Part shown: piece by piece, positions 16,011 to 21,061 of the stretch
How the letters are laid out: every line of letters starts with the position of its first letter
Position numbering within the stretch: position 1 is the first letter of the stretch
Assembly: GCA_900893395.1 (NCBI GenBank)
Contig: CAAHFI010484181.1
Coordinates: 1 to 21,061 of the forward strand
From: Euglena gracilis
Taxonomy: Eukaryota; Euglenozoa; Euglenophyceae; Euglenales; Euglenaceae
Direction of reading: 5' to 3'
Length of the DNA stretch: 21,061 bases
Made by a program: the position numbers and the translations under genes
Notes under the pieces: generated by a model
Told to the model about the DNA's origin: nothing
Databases searched by the model: none
Seen by the model: only the letters and a program-made list of their open reading frames with translations

Positions 16011-17378
16011 GCTTTAAAACGCTTGCATCCCCAGGACACAAATGATCCAGTCGTACCCTTTCCAGATCAGCACCCCTCCCATTCACTCTTCACGAGCCCC
16101 CCCGGCTCAGAAGACCGATGCACCCTGCTGATGGAGGCAATCAGAATCTTTCGCAAAGGGTCGGCCCCAGGCCCTTCTGGACTCCGACCCAGTCACCTTC
16201 AACAAATGATCCTGCCAGGTAACACGAATGCCACAGAGTTCCTCCATCAACTGGTCATCTTTGTACAGCAGGCCTTGGAAGGAAAACTACCGCAGACCGT
16301 TGTACAACTTATTGGAGCAGCAAATTTGATTCCAATGAAGAAAAACACAACATCGGACAAAGGCACGGAGGAAGGTGAACTCCAAGCAATTGAAGCCTTG
16401 CAGTCCTGGTGTCAACAAGACAACGTTTTCAACGTCTGGGACCTAGGAACATGCCGAAGAATGTGCAGTGAGACCAATTGCTGCAGGAGAGACCCTCAGA
16501 CGCCTCATCGGAAAGTGTGCAATGTCCCTTCCTGAAACCAAACTGGCGTCCCAAAAACTGCGGCCGTTCTAACCGGGGGTCAAGGTTCTCCATGCCACAG
16601 AACATATACCCATCCATGTCCAAAGACTACTTGGGCAATTGGCAGCTGAACATCCACAGGGTGATTGGGTTCTTACCTAAGTTGACCTTTCCAACGCTTT
16701 TAACACCATCAGCAAGGAGGCCATTCATCGACAGCTGCATACGGTGGCACCACACCTTAATCGATGGGTACATGCTCTTTACGACCACCCACTGCCTTTA
16801 ATCATGAAAGGGGCTGACACGGTCCTTGAATACGGACAGGCGTCCAACAAGGCTGCACATTCGGAACCTTCCTTTTCGCACTGGGCATTCAACCCGTCAT
16901 TGAACACTTACCTGACCTCTGGCTGAACGTCTGGTATGCCGATGACGGCACGCTGCTGGGCCCCACAGGAGCAGGATAAGCAGCCTTTGTAGCTCTCAAG
17001 GAAGCATTTGCTCAAATTAGACTGCAACTCAACCCCCAAAAAAGCTGCACATGGAGGCCAGGAATCCACCTCTCAGGGTGTGAACATCTACAACTCAGGC
17101 AAAGCAGACGTATTCCTTGGCAACCTGGAAGTGGGATTGTTGTCCTGGGATCCCCTGTTTGCTTCCCTTATCCAAATGTGCACGATTTTGTCACCACCTT
17201 CTGGACAGCCAAACGCTTAGAGATGAGAGCCCTCCTGCGCAGGATCTCGGTACTTGGGCACTCACAATATGAACACTGCCTACTACGATCGTCTGCGGAT
17301 GTGTGTCGGATAATGCACCTACTAAGAACCACTGACACTACACGTGTTAAAGACACCTTGAGAAACATTCATCATTAA
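16011..17378 (+). pseudogene. LINE reverse transcriptase, broken
   Basis: The RT motifs read in order over several frames. ALKRLHP at 16011-16031 and RKGSAPGPSGLRPSHLQ at about 16150-16203 are the N-terminal motif of this LINE group. VRPIAAGETLRRLIGKC starts at 16468. Motif A, VDLSNAFNTISKEA, carries its catalytic Asp at 16684-16686. Motif B, GVQQGCTFGTFLFALGIQP, starts near 16848. Motif C, WYADDGTLLGP, has its Asp pair at 16941-16946. Then come a LNPQKSCTW segment and GIVVLGSPV, the usual post-catalytic strand. Stops at 16570-16572, 16678-16680 and 16977-16979 and at least two frame changes make it non-functional, although all three catalytic Asp codons remain. The RT would prime cDNA synthesis on nicked target DNA. 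Confidence 0.85.
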
Positions 17379-17880
17379 TCTTCTGGAAGCGGTGGAAAAA
17401 CATTGTTGGACCCTCCCTACTGGAGGGCCAAGCACGCCAGACCTTTTTGTCAACCAAATTGGCTGGAATTGGAATGAAATCCCCATTGGACTACCAAGAG
17501 GTAGCCAGGGTTTCCTGTTTTGCGAGTTATGTGCGCTATGAAACCACTTACCTCTGCGCCATTCCTTGTGACAATCTGGAAATTCTGCGGCTGACTTTAA
17601 GGTTCGCCTTGCAAGACTCCGATATCGACTTGGGCAAGAAGTCCAGCTACTGAAGAACTGACACGACACACCCACCTCCATTTATCGAGCAAGTCTGCAA
17701 GAAACTCGGCAACAAATTTGGCAAGATCGCATGAACGCACAGAGATACAAGAAATGGAAGCAAACTGGCAGCCACCGAGATCTGTGTCGCAAAAGCTTAC
17801 AGACCGCCAAACTCAGGGGCTTGGATAAATTGTCGTCCTTCTCAAGCTCTGGGAACCCAGAATGAAACATGTTGACCATC
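17379..17880 (+). pseudogene. LINE region between RT and C-terminal motif, decayed
   Basis: No frame stays open for long. One frame gives SIYRASLQETRQQIWQDRMNAQRYKKWKQ, key end QDRMNAQRYKKW, then HRDLCRKSLQTAKLRGLDKL, both likely helices in the thumb-to-tail linker found in related elements. An earlier frame reads AVEKHCWTLPTGGPSTPDLF. Frame changes and stops are numerous. It is assigned to the LINE because coding-like sequence lies on both sides in the same strand and order. Confidence 0.5.
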
Positions 17881-18062
17881 GCCTAGCACTCCAGTGGTGG
17901 CTTGGGCTCCCACTGCTCATCCCCAACGAGGTGGGCAGCCCTTGTGCCCAATGTACAGCCTGCCTGGATGCATGGGGAGACCATGCAGTTACCTGCAAGG
18001 CCAACGTTCTGACTCAACGTCACACCATACTCTAAGACTGGTTACTTACAACAGCACGTGAG
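17881..18062 (+). pseudogene. LINE C-terminal Cys/His motif
   Basis: The translation ALQWWLGLPLLIPNEVG leads into CAQCTACLDAWGDHAVTC (17943-17996), with C-x2-C, a further Cys, then His and Cys in the order C-x2-C-x9-H-x3-C. After this QRHTIL and TTAREAGITSS follow, separated by a stop at 18033-18035. This matches the tail of related LINEs, where a C-x-x-C...GDHA-x-xC block followed by RHN and REAG segments precedes the restriction-like endonuclease. That endonuclease is not readable here: similarity fades after about 18062. Confidence 0.72.
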
Positions 18063-18374
18063 GCAGGTATTACCTCCTCTAAAGAAGAGTGTACGTCTGA
18101 TTCCCAATTCCCCTTTCCCAATTCCCAAAAGCCTTCGCTTTCGCCTTGGCGTACCTACTTGGGAACTGAAAATCAGAGTAACAGAAAATACATTTTCCCA
18201 CTTCCCAAGAAGCAAAGCACAGAGCAGTGCAGGGAGGACTGACTGGTTATCCATGTCCGGTCCGAATAAAAGGAAGGACAAAGAGAAGAACAGAATACCA
18301 CCTGTGGAGAGAGAAGGGGCACCCATTAGGAAATCCTAATAGGATCTGCTTCCATCCTAACTTCCTCTCGCCGG
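18063..18374. other. Sequence between LINE tail and copy 2
   Basis: No gene seen. The plus strand may include the LINE 3' untranslated region: it carries the direct repeat TTCCCAATTCCC at 18100-18111 and again about 16 bases later, an 8-bp inverted repeat (CTTGGGAA at 18158-18165 and TTCCCAAG at 18202-18209), and AATAAA at 18265-18270. The minus strand is the region just after the copy 2 stop; there a pyrimidine tract ending in CCACAG near 18300 looks like a splice acceptor by chance or by history. I cannot place the junction between the two elements. Confidence 0.4.
18265..18270 (+). promoter_or_regulatory. AATAAA, possible LINE polyadenylation signal
   Basis: A canonical AATAAA lies about 200 bases after the last recognisable LINE coding segment, followed by an A/G-rich stretch (AAAAGGAAGGACAAAGAGAAGAACAG, quoted here only as A/G-rich). 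No poly-A tail follows. The hexamer is short and could be a chance match; its position at the expected 3' end is the only support. Confidence 0.3.
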
Positions 18375-20084
18375 TCAGATGATGTAATTCATCCGGGGGT
18401 GATTTGCAGGCACCTGCGGGGGCATCCCCGGGGTCTGCTTGAAGTTGACGTCATACGCCCACCTCGCTGTCCGAGCTCTTGCGGTATGGGGACGTAATAC
18501 GGCAGTCAACCAACCTCTGAAGTCCACCAAATCGTGTTCTTCAGGAGGCCACAGTGGCAAGGCGTATCCCCCATGCTGACGCTTGGAGAACAGGGGGTAA
18601 ACCTGTGTCTCCCACTCGCCATCAGTCCAGAGGTAAGGCATTCTTACCTTGGCGTGTTCCTCGACGGTGAGGTGCATTGCACCAGCGTCGATCTGGAACT
18701 CGCGGGCCATTCCCGTGTGGCGGTAGCTTTCTACCTTTCGGAAGTCGGAATGCTTCAGGCGGCCTTCCACCTGCTTGTACTCCTTCTTCCACTTCTCCAG
18801 TGTCTCCCAGTGCTGGGGGACAATGGTGGTGACTGTGCCATCGGCAGTCTTCCCGAACTTGGCCCCTATACAGTTGATGCACAGGGCAGGGATATCCCTG
18901 TCGTGAGCATTCTCACTGTAGGAGTAGTTCAAGCTGTGCTTCCAGGCGTTCAGGCACTTGCCACATACGAGCGCCACACAGTTCGGCACATATGCCCTGT
19001 GATGGAACGTCGTGGATTGCACCTGCCGCTTGCACACGTGCACAAGCGGTTGGTTGTGCCGCACATGGTGGCACAAGGTGCACGTCCACACAAAGGACGT
19101 GCCATGCTGGATATCCAACACGCAGTCCTCACCAAAGTACTGTGCCAGTACTCTGTGTGAGCGCCTGTTCCAAAATGTCCAGGTATGTTCCGGGACATAG
19201 TGGAAAGGTTCTCCTCGGACGAAGAGGGGCTGAATCCATCGATTCAGTGACCCTTTCTGGTGCCTAATAGCAGCCAGCTTCATCGTCCTCTGTTCCACGG
19301 TGCCCAGGCTGGTCAGGATATCCTGAGTCCAGAGCTGCGCATCCGCAGACACGGGAGGTGAAGCAGGTTCATCCTGCTCGTCATCCGTCGATCCGGCGGA
19401 AGATTGGGCCTGTCGGCCAGGAGCCTTACCCTTCAGTTTGCTCTGGCCGTACCCGGACGATGCAACGGCCGAATAGTCGTGCATTGTCGTAGGGCCTTTC
19501 GGCTGTCCGCCAATCTGGCCTCCAGCGCCACCTTTCGGTGGTGGTCTCCCATCACCGCCTTTGGCAGGGGGCTTACAGGGTGCAGCACCCGGCTTGCCTC
19601 CTTTCGGCTTCGCACTCCCGGAATAAGGAGGCGATGCCTGCGGCTTACTCCTGGTATCAGGAGCCGATGGTGCTGGAGCAGACGTTTGCCGTCTGGGCGA
19701 AGCGGGCATAATGACCAATGGGGCGCGCATGACGCTCCGAGGAGTGGGCACTCGTTCCTTGGGCTGTTCAATCGGCCGCCGCCGAGCAGCTTCATCCTCT
19801 CCGACGGGGCGTGGCACTGTGGTCGTTACCGGAATCGGTGCTTCCACAGGCGCTGATACACCCAGAAACTCTCCCGGTGTGTGTGGGGCGACAGGTACCC
19901 TGCGCGGTGTCGGTGGTCGTGGGGGTATCTCCTCCACTTCCACTTCGACACCCGGTCTAGGAGGTTCATCCTCCACAACCGCTGGCGCAGGTGCTACGGG
20001 AGGTTGATGTCTCTGTCTCTTGGTGTTCATCCCTTGAAGGTGGTTGCGCTGCTGCCGGAGATGGGGGTGTGGGGACACCGGCAT
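18375..20084 (-). CDS. 569-codon open stretch of copy 2: Pro-rich linker plus Cys/His domain
   Basis: The longest open stretch in the window. Residues 1-245 are disordered (Pro, Gly, Lys, Ala; a KPKGGKPG/PPKGGAGG section at 159-190). Residues 247-569 are conserved with copy 1. Likely metal ligands are C335/C338, H349/C351, C374/C377 and C402/C405, enough for two zinc ions. Around them are AQLWTQDILTSL, RVLAQYFGED, WTCTLCHHVR, LVCGKCLNAW, DRDIPALCINC, then EFQIDAGAMHLTVEE, VYPLFSKRQ and a C-terminal YDVNFKQTPGM...RMNYII. The first Met at 20084 is probably not the native start, because copy 1 shows related sequence further upstream. No enzyme motif is recognised; a nucleic-acid- or protein-binding role is possible but not shown. 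Confidence 0.6.
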   Translation of the reverse strand: MPVSPHPHLRQQRNHLQGMNTKRQRHQPPVAPAPAVVEDEPPRPGVEVEVEEIPPRPPTPRRVPVAPHTPGEFLGVSAPVEAPIPVTTTVPRPVGEDEAARRRPIEQPKERVPTPRSVMRAPLVIMPASPRRQTSAPAPSAPDTRSKPQASPPYSGSAKPKGGKPGAAPCKPPAKGGDGRPPPKGGAGGQIGGQPKGPTTMHDYSAVASSGYGQSKLKGKAPGRQAQSSAGSTDDEQDEPASPPVSADAQLWTQDILTSLGTVEQRTMKLAAIRHQKGSLNRWIQPLFVRGEPFHYVPEHTWTFWNRRSHRVLAQYFGEDCVLDIQHGTSFVWTCTLCHHVRHNQPLVHVCKRQVQSTTFHHRAYVPNCVALVCGKCLNAWKHSLNYSYSENAHDRDIPALCINCIGAKFGKTADGTVTTIVPQHWETLEKWKKEYKQVEGRLKHSDFRKVESYRHTGMAREFQIDAGAMHLTVEEHAKVRMPYLWTDGEWETQVYPLFSKRQHGGYALPLWPPEEHDLVDFRGWLTAVLRPHTARARTARWAYDVNFKQTPGMPPQVPANHPRMNYII

Positions 20085-20754
20085 CTGGCGTCTCCACTAC
20101 CTCAGTGGCAGAGCTTGATGCTATGCCTCCACCTCGTGGCGTTAGTGCAGCAGCCACGGAAGTAATTCCAGTGACCACGGCGCCGAGCACACGGCCTCCT
20201 AATGAGGTACGTGCTGTTTCACTGGCAGGTTCCTCGAGGGTATCCTCGATGACCATACCAGTCACCTCGCCTGGGGGCTCAGCCGTTGGAACAGGCGTAG
20301 CAGCCAGAGGTATATCCCCTGCGGGTGCTTCGTCTGGCCTTGGCTGCGCCGGAGCAGGCAGAGCAGCGTAGAGGATATCCTCCACGTTCTCACCTTCCTC
20401 CTGAGGGAGTTCCTCGTCTCCCGGTGTACAGACGGGGGCCGCCGCGGGAGCCGGTGAAATTGATCGTTCCCCTGCTGCTCGCGGGGCAGAGACGAGGGAT
20501 ACAGCCATTCCTGTCGGAGACGGCGGCGCTGCCTCCAGAATGGTGACGGAGGCGCTGCGGTCGCGTTCCTCCCGTCTCCTCCGCGCCAGAGGTTCATCCT
20601 CCGGGGCAATGAAGGCGCGCAGATCCTCGGGCGAACGGGGATCGTCCGGGTGCCATCGGCATCCCTTGGAGATCCGCCAGCCTGTAAAAGGCCAGCGTGC
20701 TGCTGCTGGGGCTGTTGGTCCAGGGTGGCGGCCATGATGGCTGCACCCAAGCAT
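19966..20754 (-). pseudogene. Copy 2 segment upstream of the 569-codon stretch
   Basis: A 262-codon open stretch overlapping the start of the previous one in another frame. It is Pro/Ala/Glu-rich, with an acidic part (DEELPQEEGENVEDILYAAL), ending RTSLGGRVLGAVVTGITSVAAAL and PRGGGIASSS. The VLGAVVTGITSV block resembles FLGSVRSGVSLMV in copy 1. It probably belongs to the same ancestral protein. No known domain. Confidence 0.45.
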
Positions 20755-21049
20755 TGGCAGGCCTGTTAGGGCCCAGGAAGCCGCGGTAACGGGTTTCTTC
20801 CCAGACCTCGAAAAAGCCCTCCTCGAACTCCTGAACGCATGCCAGAATCGGCATACGCTGTTAGAGGATGGCGTCCGGGTGGTTCATCAGCGGAAGGAAT
20901 ACCTCCCGGTCGAGGGTACCGCCAAACTGTCGCCGCAAATGTTCTTCCAGGCTGATATCAGCCAGGTGCCAGCTGGGGCGCAGGTGTCCGAGAGTCCGAC
21001 GACGAGGACCCTCGATGGCGTCACCGTAATCCGGTGGCAGGCTTTCCAT
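20740..21049 (-). pseudogene. Copy 2 segment: LRPxW block
   Basis: Two short open stretches give DYGDAIEGPRRRTLGHLRPSW, quoted by its key part GHLRPSW, then LEEHLRRQFGGTLDREVFLPLMNHPDAIL and, further on, RMPILACVQEFEEGFFEVWEE. They match copy 1 residues LRPDW, KYIKRLFGETL, VDVAPFF and IPILDWL at 11204-11390 in the same order. This extends the homology well beyond the zinc domain. It shows that copy 2 continues past the end of the window, where the counterpart of the C-x2-C-H-H cluster of copy 1 would be expected. Confidence 0.55.
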
Positions 21050-21061
21050 ACCAGGCCCATC

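Larger units (their letters stand above)
14591..18290 (+). mobile_element. Non-LTR retrotransposon (LINE) with 2A-like leader, decayed
   Basis: The element order is a hairpin-rich leader, an ORF start with two 2A-like motifs, a C2H2 finger, an RT with readable motifs, and a C-terminal Cys/His motif followed by an AATAAA. The N-terminal C2H2 finger together with a C-terminal C-x2-C...H...C motif after the RT resembles the R2-type superclade rather than the apurinic-endonuclease LINEs. No restriction-like endonuclease motif is readable after the tail. There is no poly-A tail and no clear target-site duplication. The reading frame is broken repeatedly: in-frame stops at 15303-15305, 16570-16572, 16678-16680 and 16977-16979, and frame changes near 16000, between 16340 and 16467, and near 16848. 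It is non-functional. The ends are estimates. Confidence 0.82.
18375..21061 (-). pseudogene. Unknown-family protein, copy 2, partial and broken, 5' part outside window
   Basis: This is the minus-strand relative of copy 1 (7926-13666). It covers roughly the last 40 percent of the protein and runs off the window at 21061. Blocks shared with copy 1 occur in the same order: LRPSW/FGGTL/RMPIL at about 20983-20740, a short VLGAVVTGITSV block near 20200, then the long zinc-domain block from 19343 to 18380. It is richer in G and C than copy 1, and its linker is Pro/Ala/Gly-rich instead of Gln/Thr-rich. The disordered parts have therefore diverged while the folded blocks are kept. It is broken upstream of the 569-codon stretch and treated as a fossil. 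A mobile-element origin is inferred from the two copies and the repeat-rich setting. Confidence 0.6.

Noticed and set aside
18290-18320. Minus-strand 3' splice site (pyrimidine tract ending CCACAG) implying a spliced host gene
   Set aside because: There is no matching donor, no coding continuation after it, and copy 2 already ends at 18375 with a C-terminus that matches copy 1.
18042-18326. Minus-strand 94-codon open frame as a small gene
   Set aside because: It overlaps the LINE tail and junction on the opposite strand and shows no similarity or composition distinct from background.
18534-19160. Plus-strand 208-codon open frame opposite copy 2
   Set aside because: It is a shadow of the conserved minus-strand domain, whose Cys/His pattern and homology to copy 1 identify the true coding strand.
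1-21061. Bacterial, phage or plasmid origin
   Set aside because: There is no ribosome-binding-site/operon organisation, and the content is chromovirus, LINE and chromodomain sequence, all eukaryotic.

Overview
The window looks like a repeat-dense, non-genic stretch of a eukaryotic nuclear genome. It is filled almost end to end with decayed mobile elements. The coding signal consists of a Ty3/gypsy chromovirus, a non-LTR retrotransposon (LINE) and two copies of a large protein family that I do not recognise. I see no rRNA, tRNA, CRISPR array, operon or convincing intact host gene. The host cannot be named from the sequence. From memory, related LINE reverse transcriptases (YADDG box, GDHA-x-TC tail) occur in sponges, cnidarians, other invertebrates, oomycetes and dinoflagellates, so a marine invertebrate or a protist is plausible.

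Layout. (1) 1-7581, plus strand: a broken Ty3/gypsy chromovirus whose 5' end lies outside the window. It reads in order as a long gag with a CCHC knuckle and an Arg/Ser-rich tail, an aspartic protease, reverse transcriptase, RNase H, a shortened integrase, a GPY/F module and a chromodomain. (2) 7582-7925: a spacer with a 23-bp tandem duplication and no recognised LTR. (3) 7926 to about 13666, plus strand: a large broken gene rich in Gln and Pro, copy 1 of the unknown family. It contains a 27-bp in-frame tandem repeat and ends in a Cys/His-rich domain. (4) 13667-14463: unassigned sequence including an inverted-repeat-bounded segment of about 0.3 kb. (5) About 14591-18290, plus strand: a decayed LINE with a hairpin-rich leader, two 2A-like motifs, a C2H2 finger, an RT with catalytic Asp residues still readable, and a C-terminal Cys/His motif. 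(6) 18375 to beyond 21061, minus strand: copy 2 of the unknown family, GC-richer, with a 569-codon uninterrupted stretch, continuing past the window end.

The most interesting results are two. The first is the pairing of copies 1 and 2, which lie on opposite strands, differ in composition, and share several co-linear blocks. These include a zinc-binding pattern whose four Cys/His pairs keep exactly the same spacing. The second is the LINE leader, where two 2A-like (D-x-x-x-x-P-G-P) motifs lie 32 residues apart upstream of a C2H2 finger. 2A-like leaders are known from other LINE clades, but a tandem arrangement with this kind of finger and tail deserves checking.

Limits: homology between the copies and all family calls were made by reading translations by eye. 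No database search, alignment program or folding program was run.
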